Shown: positions 37,882 to 47,258, counted from the first letter of the stretch. The stretch is 64,000 nucleotides of DNA from Corynebacterium sp. NML140438 (GCF_001875725.1 NZ_MLCQ01000029.1:186001-250000), one strand, 5' to 3'. Numbers and translations are program-made. The notes: generated from the letters alone by a model not told the origin.

Positions 37882-37908
37882 TTAGCACTCTACCCCTGCG
37901 AGTGCTAA
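37882..37908 (-). promoter_or_regulatory. CIRCE element (HrcA operator)
   Basis: TTAGCACTC-N9-GAGTGCTAA is a perfect match to CIRCE, the operator of the heat-shock repressor HrcA. It lies 107 bases upstream of the groES start codon, between groES and tsaD. Confidence 0.93.
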
Positions 37909-37939
37909 CACTCAACATTGTGACGGCTCTCACCAATAG

Positions 37940-38992
37940 TTACTGGTGAACGAGCGGAATCTCCACTTCCAGCGACGTATCCGTCGCCACGGACAGCGCC
38001 GAAGGCTGCGCCCCCTCGTGGATGAGTTGGCCGGCCAGCGCTGCGATCATCACACCGTTGTCGGTGCACAGCCCGAAGCGCGGCACGCGCAACTCCGCCC
38101 CGGCCTTCTCGCAACGCTCCTGGGCAAGAGCGCGCAGGCGACTGTTCGCCGCCACGCCGCCGCCAAGCAGGAGCGTTTTCGCGCCGGTCTCCTCCAGCGC
38201 CAACATCGCCTTGCGGACGAGCACGTCGCACACCGCCTCTTGGAACGACGCACACACGTCCTCCACGTTGACCACCCAGCCTTCACGCTCAGCCTTTTCC
38301 ACGTAGCGCGCCACGGCAGTCTTCAAGCCGGAGAACGAGAAGTCGAAGCGGTGCTCGCCCCGCAAATCGTCGGCCCTGCTCAGCGCGCGCGGGAACGGGA
38401 TCGCATCCGGGTTACCCTTCGCAGCCAGGCGGTCGATCACCGGGCCGCCGGGGTAACCAAGCCCAAGTAGGCGAGAGACCTTGTCGTAGGCCTCGCCGGC
38501 GGCGTCGTCAAGAGTGGAGCCCAGCTCGCGCATCGGCTTGCCGACGGCCTCAACCTCCAACAACTGCGTATGCCCGCCAGAAACAAGCAAGGCCACCGAG
38601 TGCGGAAGCCGCTCCTGGCCCTCCAGGTTCGCCACCGCAACATGGCCACCGAGGTGGTTCACGGCGTAAAACGGCACACCCCACGCCGCCGCGTACGCCT
38701 TCGCCGCGGACGCCCCGACCAGCAGCGCACCCGCCAATCCCGGCCCGATAGTTGCAGCGACAACATCCGGGGCATCAATACCGGCCTCCTCCAGGGCTGC
38801 TGCCATGACCTGCGGCATTGCCTCAAGGTGGGCGCGGGACGCGATCTCGGGTACCACGCCGCCAAAGCGGGCGTGCTGCTCCATCGAGGACGCCACCTGG
38901 TTCGCAAGGATCTCCATGGTGCCGTCGGAGTGGACGTCGACAATTCCGACGGCCGTTTCATCACACGAGGACTCAATCCCGGCAACGATCAT
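37940..38992 (-). CDS. tsaD: tRNA N6-threonylcarbamoyladenosine synthase subunit TsaD
   Basis: This 350-aa ASKHA-fold enzyme transfers the threonylcarbamoyl group to A37 of ANN-reading tRNAs together with TsaB and TsaE. The N-terminus [14 protein letters not shown], the metal-binding pair in [10 protein letters not shown] and [10 protein letters not shown], and [14 protein letters not shown] are diagnostic. It overlaps rimI (ATGA). The order tsaB-rimI-tsaD downstream of alr/tsaE places all t6A genes except tsaC in one cluster. Confidence 0.96.
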   Translation of the reverse strand: MIVAGIESSCDETAVGIVDVHSDGTMEILANQVASSMEQHARFGGVVPEIASRAHLEAMPQVMAAALEEAGIDAPDVVAATIGPGLAGALLVGASAAKAYAAAWGVPFYAVNHLGGHVAVANLEGQERLPHSVALLVSGGHTQLLEVEAVGKPMRELGSTLDDAAGEAYDKVSRLLGLGYPGGPVIDRLAAKGNPDAIPFPRALSRADDLRGEHRFDFSFSGLKTAVARYVEKAEREGWVVNVEDVCASFQEAVCDVLVRKAMLALEETGAKTLLLGGGVAANSRLRALAQERCEKAGAELRVPRFGLCTDNGVMIAALAGQLIHEGAQPSALSVATDTSLEVEIPLVHQ

Positions 38993-39462
38993 GCTTGCTC
39001 CCTTTCGCTCTTACGCGGGCGCATCATGGAAAACGCGTCCGCCCCAGAAGGTTGATAATAGTTCTTGCGCGTGCCAACCACGGAGAAGCCGTAGCGGTCA
39101 TACATCCCGAGCGCCGCGACGTTGTCGGTGCGCACTTCGAGGAACATCGGGCCGTCGAGAAGGTCGGCGGCGTGGACGAGCTGATCCATCAGCTCCCTGC
39201 CCACCCCGCGGCGCTGCGCGGCGGGTGCGACCCCGATGGTGTGGATCTCGAACTCAGGGTCGCTGCGGGGGCCGAGCATCGCAAGGCCGGCGTAGCCAAG
39301 CAGCGCCCCCTCACCATCGAAGGCGCCGATATAGAACGTGTACGGCTGCGCGAACTGCGTCAGCAGCACCTCGCGCGACCACGGGGTCTCATCGGCGAAC
39401 AGCACCGCCTCCAGCGCGGCGACGGCGTCTGCGTCGCTGGTTGTCAGTTCCCGGATATTCAC
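38989..39462 (-). CDS. rimI: Ribosomal-protein-alanine N-acetyltransferase-like GNAT enzyme
   Basis: This 157-aa GNAT protein starts [18 protein letters not shown] and has the acetyl-CoA motif [20 protein letters not shown] followed by [19 protein letters not shown], typical of RimI. It acetylates protein N-termini, for example of S18 in E. coli. The GTG at 39462 overlaps the tsaB stop (GTGA). The longer frame up to 39573 lies inside tsaB and is rejected. It is usually co-encoded with tsaB and tsaD, as here. Confidence 0.92.
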   Translation of the reverse strand: MNIRELTTSDADAVAALEAVLFADETPWSREVLLTQFAQPYTFYIGAFDGEGALLGYAGLAMLGPRSDPEFEIHTIGVAPAAQRRGVGRELMDQLVHAADLLDGPMFLEVRTDNVAALGMYDRYGFSVVGTRKNYYQPSGADAFSMMRPRKSEREQA

Positions 39463-40127
39463 AGTTTGATGTCCGGCAGCGCAGCAGAGCGCGGGCGCGG
39501 CTTGGGCGGCACGGCGTCCGGGCGGCGCAGGTACAGAGGCGTGAGCGGCCCGGGCGCAACGGACGAATCGCACGCGGCCAGCAGGCCACGCACGCCCGGC
39601 GCGAGATCACGTACCTCGCCAGCCTGGACCGGCACAGCCTCGCGCAGTGCTTCCGGGACGACAAGGAGATCTACCGCGTCGCCCTCGACCTCGATCGCGC
39701 TGGCGGCGCTGACGTGCGGCCCGTCGACGCGCGCGCCGTCGCGGTAGAGGCTCCAGTACACCTCGCGGCGGCGCGCGTCGGTGACCACCAGCACGCGTTT
39801 CCCGTCGGTGTCCCCGGCTTCGGCGGCAATGGCGTCATGGGTGCATACGCCGTAGACCGGCACCCCCAGCGCCTGCCCAAACGCGGACGCGGTGGCCATG
39901 CCTACGCGCAGCCCCGTAAACGGGCCAGGCCCCACGCCAGCAACAACGGCGTCGAGCTCACCGTAGGAGCGGCCGACTTCCGCCAGTAGGTCGTTGACAG
40001 TGGGGACCAAAAGTTCGTTATGGGAGCGGGTCCTGATCACCCGCTGTGCGTCCACGCGGCGCGACTGTTGATCGCCCACACCGACAACCAAGTCGTGCGT
40101 GGCGGTATCGAGCGCCAGCGTCAGCAT
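39459..40127 (-). CDS. tsaB: tRNA threonylcarbamoyladenosine biosynthesis protein TsaB
   Basis: This 222-aa TsaD paralogue lacks the metal site and acts as a scaffold for TsaD in t6A formation. It begins LTLALDTATHDLVVGV and contains VVAGVGPGPFTGLRVGMATASAFGQALG, the family signature. The start codon shares one base with the stop of the upstream membrane-protein gene, and the stop overlaps rimI. All of these genes are translationally coupled. Confidence 0.95.
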   Translation of the reverse strand: MLTLALDTATHDLVVGVGDQQSRRVDAQRVIRTRSHNELLVPTVNDLLAEVGRSYGELDAVVAGVGPGPFTGLRVGMATASAFGQALGVPVYGVCTHDAIAAEAGDTDGKRVLVVTDARRREVYWSLYRDGARVDGPHVSAASAIEVEGDAVDLLVVPEALREAVPVQAGEVRDLAPGVRGLLAACDSSVAPGPLTPLYLRRPDAVPPKPRPRSAALPDIKL

Positions 40128-40627
40128 TAAGCCGCTACTCCCATGACCCAGCCATTACCGTCCTTGTGGAACGGCAGCGGCGTGTTCATCGGGAACATCT
40201 CCGACTGCGGGATGGAACAGATGTTCACCTTGGAAAGCTCCACCTTATCCAGGTCGATCTCCGCGTTCTGGTCCTCCTGGAACAGCAGCATGTACCCCCA
40301 GTCGCCGGAGAAGTCGAAGCGGTCCTGGTCAAGTTTCAGCGCCTGCAGCTTGCTCAGCAGCAGCTGGTCAGGCTCGTTCGGGCACAGCGTGGTGAACCCG
40401 ATGTAGTCCTTGTCGTAAACGCGAGTCAGGTCGATCAGCTGGCCCGCAACGGCTTCACCACCAGGCTTGACCTCTTCAAGGGAGCGGGAAAGAGAGTTCG
40501 TTGGCGTCGCAGCCGCCATCGGGGACGGCTTGGTCAACGGGATGAAGATGAGAGCGACGAGCACAATCACCCACAGCGCACACGCAATAGCGACCCAACC
40601 ACGGCTAGTATTGTTCAGCTTCAGCAT
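40127..40627 (-). CDS. Membrane-anchored protein of unknown function in the t6A operon
   Basis: This 166-aa protein has a short positively charged N-terminus and one membrane helix at about residues 13-32 (VAIACALWVIVLVALIFIPL). The remainder (IDLTRVYDKDYIGFTTLCPNEP, LDFSGDWGYMLLFQED-like region) should lie outside the membrane. I recognise it only as a conserved corynebacterial type. ATG 40627 (MLKLNNTSRGW) is used; the longer frame overlaps the alr/tsaE stop region. It shares its last base with the tsaB start, so it is in the operon. Confidence 0.75.
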   Translation of the reverse strand: MLKLNNTSRGWVAIACALWVIVLVALIFIPLTKPSPMAAATPTNSLSRSLEEVKPGGEAVAGQLIDLTRVYDKDYIGFTTLCPNEPDQLLLSKLQALKLDQDRFDFSGDWGYMLLFQEDQNAEIDLDKVELSKVNICSIPQSEMFPMNTPLPFHKDGNGWVMGVAA

Positions 40628-40647
40628 GGCTAACAGCCTACATCTTC

Positions 40648-42201
40648 CTATTCTGCGTGCACCCACCGCCATGTAATGATGCGGCCCTCACTGTCGTCGT
40701 CTCGCTCCACGAGTGTGGTGCGATCAATCGTGACCAAGAGGTACTCGTCACTGAGGTGAGCTGCAAGATCACCTCCCCACTCGGCCACCACGACACTGCG
40801 GTCCAGTTCCGACTCGAGGTCCAGCGCGTCGAGCTCACCCAGCGGGTCGCCGGATCCGCCCTCCCCCAACAGGCGGTAGGCATCAACATGAATTAACGAC
40901 GCCCCCTCCGCCTCCTTCGCGCGGTGCTCCCTAGCGATGGTGAAGGTCGGGCTCGTCACACGCCCCTTGACCTGCATCCCTTCGGCAATGCCCTGCGTCA
41001 GGGTGGTTTTCCCGGCTCCGAGCGGACCGTCGAGAATCACCACGTCCCCGGCGCGCAAGGTCTCCCCCAGCTCACGCCCCAACGCCTGTGTTTCCTCGCG
41101 TGTCTCGCAGACGCGCCTGCCGCCGTACTCCCGCACTGTCCGTCCTTTCGGTGCACACAGCACCTCGTAGTGAATGGTGTTCGCCCGCAGCGCGAACTCG
41201 TCCGCGCTCACGCCGCCGACGCCGAACAGCACCGCCTCATCGCCTGGCGCGACCCCGGCCTCGTTCGCGCCCAGCCACACCACGATCTGGTCCATGCACA
41301 CCCGGCCCACTTGGGGGTAGCGCGCCCCACGGATGGTGACGTCCATCCGGTCCTGCCAAATGCGCATCACGCCGTCCGCGTAGCCGGCGGGCACCACGGC
41401 GGTACACCCGTCCTCGGGCGCGGTCCATGTGCCCGAATAGCTCACCGGCTCCCCCGCCCGGATCGGCTTGACGGCGGTCACCGTTGCGACCCAGCTCATC
41501 GCAGGCCGCAGCCCGTTGTCGGTGCCGTCGATCGCCTCCAGCCCGTACAGGCCAATCCCGGGACGGATCTGTTCAAAGCGCGCGTCCTGCCTCGTCCACG
41601 TCGCTGGTGAGTTCGCCACGTGGTTCACCAGGTCCTCCAAGCCCGCCTGGTGCGCCTGGCGGAGCGCCTGACGGAACGTCGCCAGCTGGCGGTCCGTGTA
41701 CGGGTCCGCTGGGTTATCCGCGCACGCAAAATGGCTCATCAGCCCAGCCACGCGGATCTGACCGGCACGCTGCGCCTCGGCGGCCATCGCGAACAGCTCC
41801 GGCCACTGTTCCTCATCCACACCCGAGCGGTTCATCCCCGTGTCGATCATCAGGTGCACGGTGGTGGCGAAGGGGGCGTCGATAAGCGCGCGCAGGTGCG
41901 CGAGGCTCGGCACACCCATCTCGATGCCCTCCACCAGCTCCTCCCCCGGAGCCCACAGCCACGCCATCACGGGTTTCGACGTCAGCTTCGCCACACTGGC
42001 CGCCTCCGCGATCGTGGCGCAGCCGAACGCATCCGCACCGTTCGCCTCCATGACGGGGACGCACTTCGCCGCTCCGTGGTTATAGGCATCCGCCTTCACC
42101 ACACACATCAAACGCGCGCCACCAGCCTGACGACGCAACTGCCTCGTGTTATGCGCAATCGCCGCCAGGTCAATGCGAAGTTTCAAAGCGTTCATGGGCA
42201 T
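40648..42201 (-). CDS. alr-tsaE: Fused alanine racemase - TsaE protein
   Basis: This 517-aa protein joins two enzymes. Residues 1 to about 361 are a PLP-dependent alanine racemase: PLP lysine Lys36 in CVVKADAYNHGA, RPGIGLYGLEA, AGYADG and RVCMDQIVV, ending CAPKGRTVREYGG. It makes D-alanine for peptidoglycan. Residues from about 365 are TsaE, the ATPase of t6A synthesis: Walker A DGPLGAGKTTLTQG near 390-403, TSPTFTIA and HVDAYRLLG. The two genes are usually adjacent; here the frame runs through with no stop and almost no linker. Start ATG 42201 or 42195 (MNALKL). It is followed 20 bases on by the membrane-protein gene and tsaB. Confidence 0.92.
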   Translation of the reverse strand: MPMNALKLRIDLAAIAHNTRQLRRQAGGARLMCVVKADAYNHGAAKCVPVMEANGADAFGCATIAEAASVAKLTSKPVMAWLWAPGEELVEGIEMGVPSLAHLRALIDAPFATTVHLMIDTGMNRSGVDEEQWPELFAMAAEAQRAGQIRVAGLMSHFACADNPADPYTDRQLATFRQALRQAHQAGLEDLVNHVANSPATWTRQDARFEQIRPGIGLYGLEAIDGTDNGLRPAMSWVATVTAVKPIRAGEPVSYSGTWTAPEDGCTAVVPAGYADGVMRIWQDRMDVTIRGARYPQVGRVCMDQIVVWLGANEAGVAPGDEAVLFGVGGVSADEFALRANTIHYEVLCAPKGRTVREYGGRRVCETREETQALGRELGETLRAGDVVILDGPLGAGKTTLTQGIAEGMQVKGRVTSPTFTIAREHRAKEAEGASLIHVDAYRLLGEGGSGDPLGELDALDLESELDRSVVVAEWGGDLAAHLSDEYLLVTIDRTTLVERDDDSEGRIITWRWVHAE

Positions 42202-42215
42202 CTATTGAACAACGA

Positions 42216-42875
42216 TCACAGCAAATGCGCCACGCCGACTACCCCTAGCAGCAGCGATACTGCCCACGTTGCAGTCAAACCAACCGTATCCGGGTGTGAG
42301 CGCGCCCACGCGAAACCACGCCCGGCCAACGAGTCCGGCTTCGCCCGTACCCAACCGACCAGCAGGGCGCACAGCGTGGGTAGGGACAGCGCGACCGTCG
42401 CGTAGAGCACCAGGAAGCTGTACTTCGTCGCGGTATCGATGCCCGTCGCGGAGAGCACCGCGAGCCCGCCGAAGAACGGAAACGACGTCGCCGACTGCAC
42501 GATCCCCAGCACGAACCCGGTCAGCACCGTCAGCGCATTGGGCGCGCGCAGCGGGCGCATCACCCGCTCAACCAGCGCGCGGTTGTCTCCCCCGCGAAGC
42601 GCCAGCACCGCAGTCAGCAGGCCAGTGGCAATGAGGAGCCACCCAAATATGGGACCTTCGACGAACGTTTGCACAACCGGACCGAGCCCATCGAAGACGA
42701 AGAGCATCACCGCCGCGAGACTCGCCACTCCGAGCCAGTCGCCAGCAATGAGCAGCGCCGTGATCTTCGCGTATTGGTGCTGCGCTTGGGAGGCAACCAC
42801 CCCGACTGCCACGATGACACCGATCAACAGCACGTTGATGGAATCAATAAACGCAAAGGACAACGCTCCAAGCAT
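42216..42875 (-). CDS. Multi-pass membrane protein, possibly LysE/GAP-like
   Basis: This 219-aa protein has six or seven hydrophobic helices. The first begins LSFAFIDSINVLLIGVIVAVG, and a later one FVLGIVQSATSFPFFGGLAVL has a helix-breaking Pro/Gly region. The N-terminal 'AFIDSINxLLIG' and mid-protein loop resemble small transporters of the LysE/GAP superfamily, but I cannot assign the family firmly. It lies 14 bases upstream of alr/tsaE on the same strand and may be co-transcribed. Confidence 0.65.
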   Translation of the reverse strand: MLGALSFAFIDSINVLLIGVIVAVGVVASQAQHQYAKITALLIAGDWLGVASLAAVMLFVFDGLGPVVQTFVEGPIFGWLLIATGLLTAVLALRGGDNRALVERVMRPLRAPNALTVLTGFVLGIVQSATSFPFFGGLAVLSATGIDTATKYSFLVLYATVALSLPTLCALLVGWVRAKPDSLAGRGFAWARSHPDTVGLTATWAVSLLLGVVGVAHLL

Positions 42876-42982
42876 GTAACTCTCCTTCTGCGCGACTCCA
42901 TCTCGAACTGGTCCCTAACCCTAAACTACGAAAACGCTGAAGCGCTATTTCAGTACTGCAGAATTCAAGTAGGGTGGGTTGC

Positions 42983-43837
42983 GTGTCTGCGAATTTGAAG
43001 AAGTTAGCTGAACTGTCCAAACGAGGCCCACACAAGGTACTGGAAGGCGATCTCGGATACACCGGGTTGCCCGGCAAGGTCTACACTCCTGCTGAGGGCA
43101 AGAATCTGCCCGCCGTCGCCTTCGGCCACGACTGGCGCCAGAGCGTCGACGACTACCACGGCACGCTGCGCCACCTCGCCAGTTGGGGGATTGCTGTCGC
43201 CGCTCCAGATACCGAAAAAGGGTGGCGGCCCGACCATGCTGGCTTCGCTGCCGATCTAGAGACCGCCCTGCAGATCCTGACCGGCGTGCGCCTGGGCAAC
43301 GGCAAAATTAGCATCCACCCGCAGCGCCTCGGCGTTGTCGGCCACGGCATGGGTGGCGGCGCAGCCGTACTCGCCGCGGTAGAAAACCCGAAGGTGCAGG
43401 CAGTCGCGGCTATTTACCCGGCGAACGTGGCCCCCTCCGCAGTAGAGGCGGCCCGGCGCGCGCTTCGCCCAGGTCTCATCATCGGGCCCGGCGAAGACGG
43501 CGACTCACTCTTTGACCCGGGTAACCCTGCCAAGCTCGCGTACAACTGGGCGGGTGAAGTGGCCTACCGCAGCATCAAGAAAGGCGACCAGCAAAGCTTC
43601 TCGGAGGACACACTGACCAAGCGTCTGCTCGGCCTGGGCAAGTCAAGCGCCTCGCTGCAGACCACGGTGCGTGGTCTGCTCACGGGGTTCCTCCTCCACC
43701 AGCTCGCCGACGAAAAGAAGTACGCTTCTTACTCCGCCCCGGATGCCACGGGAAAAAACGTGACGTCCTACACCGGTGAAGACCTCGCCGAACTGGCAGG
43801 GCTTACCAAGGACGACAGCCTCTTCTCATTCTTCTAG
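42983..43837 (+). CDS. Alpha/beta hydrolase (dienelactone hydrolase-like)
   Basis: This 284-aa protein has GKVYTPAEGKNLPAVAFGHDW, then the nucleophile-elbow position VVGHGMGGGAAVLAAV, in which the usual serine (GxSxG) is replaced by methionine (GHGMGG). LIIGPGEDGDSLFDP follows. The fold is therefore hydrolase-like but catalysis is uncertain. GTG 42983 follows AGGGTGG and gives MSANLKKLAELSKRGPH. It lies beside type VII secretion-related genes, as does the Rv3438 hydrolase gene in M. tuberculosis. Its 3' end overlaps the next gene by 12 bases. Confidence 0.78.
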   Translation: MSANLKKLAELSKRGPHKVLEGDLGYTGLPGKVYTPAEGKNLPAVAFGHDWRQSVDDYHGTLRHLASWGIAVAAPDTEKGWRPDHAGFAADLETALQILTGVRLGNGKISIHPQRLGVVGHGMGGGAAVLAAVENPKVQAVAAIYPANVAPSAVEAARRALRPGLIIGPGEDGDSLFDPGNPAKLAYNWAGEVAYRSIKKGDQQSFSEDTLTKRLLGLGKSSASLQTTVRGLLTGFLLHQLADEKKYASYSAPDATGKNVTSYTGEDLAELAGLTKDDSLFSFF

Positions 43838-44131
43838 CACTCCGGACTGATCGGGACGCCGCACATCTACTGAGGCATCCGCGGTGTTCGGGCGCGCCTC
43901 GGTACGGATCGAGGCGATGCCGCCCTGGACCGGTCGGCGAATCGGGAACAACCGCTCACCGCCCTGCGGAATGACGACCGGTTGGCGCTTATATCCAAGC
44001 GCGGCAGCGCGCCGCTGCTCAGTCAGCATCATCTCCATTTGGCGATGGTGCTCAGCGATCATCTTTTCAAAGTTCTCCATCCGCATCGCCGTGCGCTGAC
44101 GGTACTCCGCTGCAAACCTTGAGAAATCCAT
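43826..44131 (-). CDS. Small protein of unknown function in the ESX-associated block
   Basis: This 101-aa protein begins MDFSRFAAEYRQRTAMRMENF. Its N-terminal half is a single long amphipathic helix rich in Met, Arg and Gln. The C-terminal half is less ordered and ends acidic (VLEE). It has no signal peptide or membrane segment. It directly follows the Cys/Pro-rich gene (no gap) and is preceded by the GGGGGAA element shared with T7SS genes here. I do not recognise a family. Confidence 0.7.
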   Translation of the reverse strand: MDFSRFAAEYRQRTAMRMENFEKMIAEHHRQMEMMLTEQRRAAALGYKRQPVVIPQGGERLFPIRRPVQGGIASIRTEARPNTADASVDVRRPDQSGVLEE

Positions 44132-45472
44132 TTACCATTCCCCCAATTTCTTGACGCCCCAAGCATCAGTCGGGTGTGTGTCCTCTGACTGCTGCTCAGC
44201 GTGTTGTTCTGATGATGCCTCCGCTGCGGCCGGTGCTGTCATCGCTTGCTTTTCTGCCGGTACCGGTGGCTGCTCCACCTGGCCGAGGTGCTCTGGCGGC
44301 ACGAATACCCCGTTCGCATCCATCTTCGGAGCGGGCGCAGGAGCGGGTTCGGGCGCAGGTTCGGCGACGTCACACGGCACCTCTACGGTCTCCGTCGCGC
44401 ACTGCCACGCCGCATCGATGTTTGCGGCAAACACGTTGATGCTCTCGATGACCACGGCCGCACCCGTTTGCGCGAACGTGCCCGTAAAGGCCTGCGCGGT
44501 GTCACACTGCTGCTGGATCGGCGCAAACAGCGCTGCTGCATCGCGGGTCATGGCCTCGATTGGTGCGTTGACGTGCACGTCAACATCGAAATTGAAGGCC
44601 ACGTTCAACCCGGCCGCGCCTGCCAGGGCCGCCGATGCCGACTGTGTACCGACGCTCCCCAAAGAGATGAGGCGCTCGCATGGCTGCGGCGCCGTCGGCG
44701 GTGCTGGTGCTGGGGCCGGCGTCGACGGTGGTGTTGGCGCAGCTGGAGGTGCGGGTGCTGGGGCCGGAGGCGCAGGCGGCGCAGCGACGCTCACACTCGC
44801 GGCCGCCGTGGCCGACGCTGCAGCAGCCACAGCCCCAACTGGCTTCCCTCCCGGTGGCTGGCTACACGGCTGCTGCACTTCCTCCACGCACACCGCGATC
44901 GCGTCGAGGCACTCCGAGACCGCCACGTTGCATTCCTTCGCCGTCTGGCTCGCCTGCCGCATCGCCTCCACCACCACCTGCACCAACGGCCGGATCAGGG
45001 TTGCGATCCCCAGCTTCGCCAACATCTCCAGGTGCGAATGAGCCAGGGTGATGAACTGTTCTATGGCCAGGTTCGACGTCTTTTTGACGTCGTCAATCGT
45101 GCAGCAGCACGACGTGATCGAGCTACCCAGTTCGTTGAGACGAGCGAAATGGCGTTTCTCCGTATCTGCAGAGCACCGCTCCCGCGGCCCCACCCCGATC
45201 TGCTCAAACCACTCGCTGCTGCCCGGCGTGTCCCGGCACGGCGACTTCAACGAGAACCTGTAGCCAACGGCGTCACAATTGAACGCGCTCAGCGAAACGC
45301 CGACCTGGCGGAACCCGCCCAAGTCTTGGCAGCGTGTGTTTTGTAATTCCCGAATGACGTCCCTCGCCAGCGCCTGCAGCTCGTCACGTTCGGGCCCTTC
45401 GAGTCCTGGGGCCGTCGCAACGGACTGCGAGAACCGCTGCACCCCCTGCTCCACAACATCGCTGGTTACCAT
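44132..45472 (-). CDS. Cys-rich, Pro/Ala-rich protein associated with ESX-4-type secretion
   Basis: This 446-aa protein has an N-terminal helical domain (residues 1-205) with many cysteines, including a CCC triplet (SSITSCCCTIDD) and AKECNVAVSECLDAIAVCVEE. A Pro/Ala low-complexity linker occupies about residues 220-265. A second helical domain with paired cysteines is followed by a Pro/Ala/Glu-rich tail ending WGVKKLGEW. No signal peptide is visible. The gene order hydrolase - Ala/Pro-rich gene - EspC-like gene - glmM resembles Rv3438-Rv3441c of M. tuberculosis. It may be a T7SS substrate or chaperone; this is inference. Confidence 0.72.
   Translation of the reverse strand: MVTSDVVEQGVQRFSQSVATAPGLEGPERDELQALARDVIRELQNTRCQDLGGFRQVGVSLSAFNCDAVGYRFSLKSPCRDTPGSSEWFEQIGVGPRERCSADTEKRHFARLNELGSSITSCCCTIDDVKKTSNLAIEQFITLAHSHLEMLAKLGIATLIRPLVQVVVEAMRQASQTAKECNVAVSECLDAIAVCVEEVQQPCSQPPGGKPVGAVAAAASATAAASVSVAAPPAPPAPAPAPPAAPTPPSTPAPAPAPPTAPQPCERLISLGSVGTQSASAALAGAAGLNVAFNFDVDVHVNAPIEAMTRDAAALFAPIQQQCDTAQAFTGTFAQTGAAVVIESINVFAANIDAAWQCATETVEVPCDVAEPAPEPAPAPAPKMDANGVFVPPEHLGQVEQPPVPAEKQAMTAPAAAEASSEQHAEQQSEDTHPTDAWGVKKLGEW
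44138..44144 (-). promoter_or_regulatory. GGGGGAA element before the 101-aa gene
   Basis: Reads AATTGGGGGAATGG on the minus strand, six bases before the ATG at 44131. It probably acts as an unusual ribosome-binding site or operator. Confidence 0.5.
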
Positions 45473-45798
45473 GCGCCACCCACCCCCGAAATAGCGTCAG
45501 CAGCGTCCTCGTCAGCGCCCTGGACCTCCTGGGCAAGGCTTCGGATCCCTTCCCACTGCTGTGTTCGCTCCTGCAGCAGCCGAAGCGAGTCCGCATAGAC
45601 CTCTTGCACAGCCGTAGTGATGCGCTGGCCTTGCTCCGCAAACCCAGCACCAAAATCGCTGACACCCAGGTCGGGTTGCTGGCGGGCAAAGTCAGTGGCG
45701 GTGTCTTCGTAGGCGGAGATGGCGTCGGCAAAATACGACCGCACCGCGTCAACGTCGAGGTTGACGCCGCTGTTGTTCACAGTGCTTACCGTGTTCAA
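45466..45798 (-). CDS. EspC/WXG100-like type VII secretion target
   Basis: This 110-aa helical-hairpin protein contains LDVDAVRSYFADAISAYED, a turn with SDFGAGFAEQGQRI, then QEVYADSLRLLQERTQQWEG. The size, helix-turn-helix and DFGxxF turn match EspC-type (ESX-1 secretion-associated) proteins. I start it at TTG 45798 (MNTVSTVNNSGVN), because the TTG at 45810 lies inside the TTGGGGGAA element that serves as its ribosome-binding site. It overlaps the Cys-rich gene by seven bases, so the two products probably work together. Confidence 0.75.
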   Translation of the reverse strand: MNTVSTVNNSGVNLDVDAVRSYFADAISAYEDTATDFARQQPDLGVSDFGAGFAEQGQRITTAVQEVYADSLRLLQERTQQWEGIRSLAQEVQGADEDAADAISGVGGAW

Positions 45799-45801
45799 AA
45801 T

Positions 45802-45808
45802 TTCCCCC
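45802..45808 (-). promoter_or_regulatory. GGGGGAA element before the EspC-like gene
   Basis: Reads TTTTGGGGGAAATT on the minus strand, three bases before the TTG at 45798. It decides the start, because the other candidate TTG is part of the element itself. Confidence 0.5.
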
Positions 45809-45914
45809 AAAATCCACGTCGACCAAAAGCCGACAGCTCTAACAGGTTCCCCTAGTTAGACTCCCCCAACGGCCCCGCGGTTCCCCGCGAGGCCAACATT
45901 TCTTACAACGGACT

Positions 45915-47258
45915 CTACACTGCCGCGACGACCGCCGCGAGGCGACCCGCCACCTTTCGAGCCTGCTCTTCCTCGGCGGCCTCCACCATGACGCGGAACA
46001 GCTCCTCCGTGCCCGAAGGACGCAGCAGTACGCGGCCGGAGTGGCCAAGTTCTTCCTCGGCCTCAGCGATCGCCGCAAGCACTTCCTGCGAGCTCATGAT
46101 CTTCGACTTCTCCGACACAGGAACATTGATGAGCACCTGGGGAAGCACCTGCATCACCTGCGCGAGCTCCTTGAGGCTCTTGCCGGTTTCAGCCATCTGC
46201 TCCATCAGCAACAGTGCGGACAGGGTACCGTCGCCTGTGGTTGCGTGCTCCGGGACCACAATGTGGCCGGACTGCTCGCCACCCAGCGAGTAGTCCCCAC
46301 GGTTGAGCTCCTCCAGGACGTAGCGGTCGCCCACCGCGGTCTGCTTCAACTCGATGCCTTCGCGCTCCATCGCAAGCGTCAGGCCGAGGTTGCTCATCAC
46401 CGTGGCAACGAGCGTGTTCTCGCGCAGGGTGTGCTCCGCCTTCATGCCGCAGGCAAGGATCGCCATGATCTGGTCCCCATCGACGATGTTGCCTTCGGCG
46501 TCGACGGCGAGGCAGCGGTCCGCGTCACCGTCGTGGGCGACGCCAAGGTCCGCGCCGTATTCGACGACGGCCGCCTGGATCTTGTCCATGTGGGTGGAGC
46601 CGGAGCCGTCGTTAATGTTGAAGGCGTTCGGTTCGTTGTAGATGGCGACGACCTCAGCCCCGGCAGTCTCATACGCCTTCGGGGCGACCTCAGAGGCGGC
46701 ACCGTTCGCGCAGTCCACGACTACCTTGATGCCTTTGAGGCTGGTCCCCATGGCTTCCTTGAGGTGCGCCAGGTAACGGTCCTGGGCGTCCGGGGCCTCC
46801 TCGATCACGCGGCCGATACGGGTGCCGGTTGGTCCGCCGTCCTCCAGCGTGTCCAGGGTGCGCTCGATTTCGTCCTCCACCTCGTCAGGTAGCTTGCGGC
46901 CGCCAGCAGAGAAGAACTTAATGCCGTTGTCCGGCATGGGGTTGTGGGACGCGGAAATCATCACGCCGATATCCGCACCGTAGTCATCGGTAAGAAACGC
47001 CAGCCCAGGAGTGGGGATTACTCCAACGCGCAGGACATCCACGCCTTTCGACGCCATGCCCGCAGCCATCGCAGCCGCCAGCATCTCACCGGACACGCGC
47101 GGGTCGCGGCCAATCAGCGCCGTGGGGCGACGCTTTGAAGCCCCGCGATCCTTCGTCAGTACGGTCGCGGCGGCAGCACCGAGCTTCAGCGCCAGCGACG
47201 CCGTCAAACGCTCATTGGCGAGACCACGGACACCATCAGTTCCAAACAATCGAGTCAT
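45915..47258 (-). CDS. glmM: Phosphoglucosamine mutase
   Basis: This 447-aa enzyme converts glucosamine-6-phosphate to glucosamine-1-phosphate for UDP-GlcNAc and cell-wall synthesis. It starts [18 protein letters not shown], has the phosphoserine loop [15 protein letters not shown], metal-binding [11 protein letters not shown], and sugar-binding GGEQSGHIV. The C-terminal [15 protein letters not shown] binds phosphate. It lies downstream of rplM-rpsI, separated by a terminator, as in other corynebacteria. Confidence 0.97.
   Translation of the reverse strand: MTRLFGTDGVRGLANERLTASLALKLGAAAATVLTKDRGASKRRPTALIGRDPRVSGEMLAAAMAAGMASKGVDVLRVGVIPTPGLAFLTDDYGADIGVMISASHNPMPDNGIKFFSAGGRKLPDEVEDEIERTLDTLEDGGPTGTRIGRVIEEAPDAQDRYLAHLKEAMGTSLKGIKVVVDCANGAASEVAPKAYETAGAEVVAIYNEPNAFNINDGSGSTHMDKIQAAVVEYGADLGVAHDGDADRCLAVDAEGNIVDGDQIMAILACGMKAEHTLRENTLVATVMSNLGLTLAMEREGIELKQTAVGDRYVLEELNRGDYSLGGEQSGHIVVPEHATTGDGTLSALLLMEQMAETGKSLKELAQVMQVLPQVLINVPVSEKSKIMSSQEVLAAIAEAEEELGHSGRVLLRPSGTEELFRVMVEAAEEEQARKVAGRLAAVVAAV

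Noticed and set aside
45811..45914. Possible extra ESX gene or RNA between the EspC-like gene and glmM
   Set aside because: Only about 100 bases, no frame, no hairpin with a T-run that I could support.
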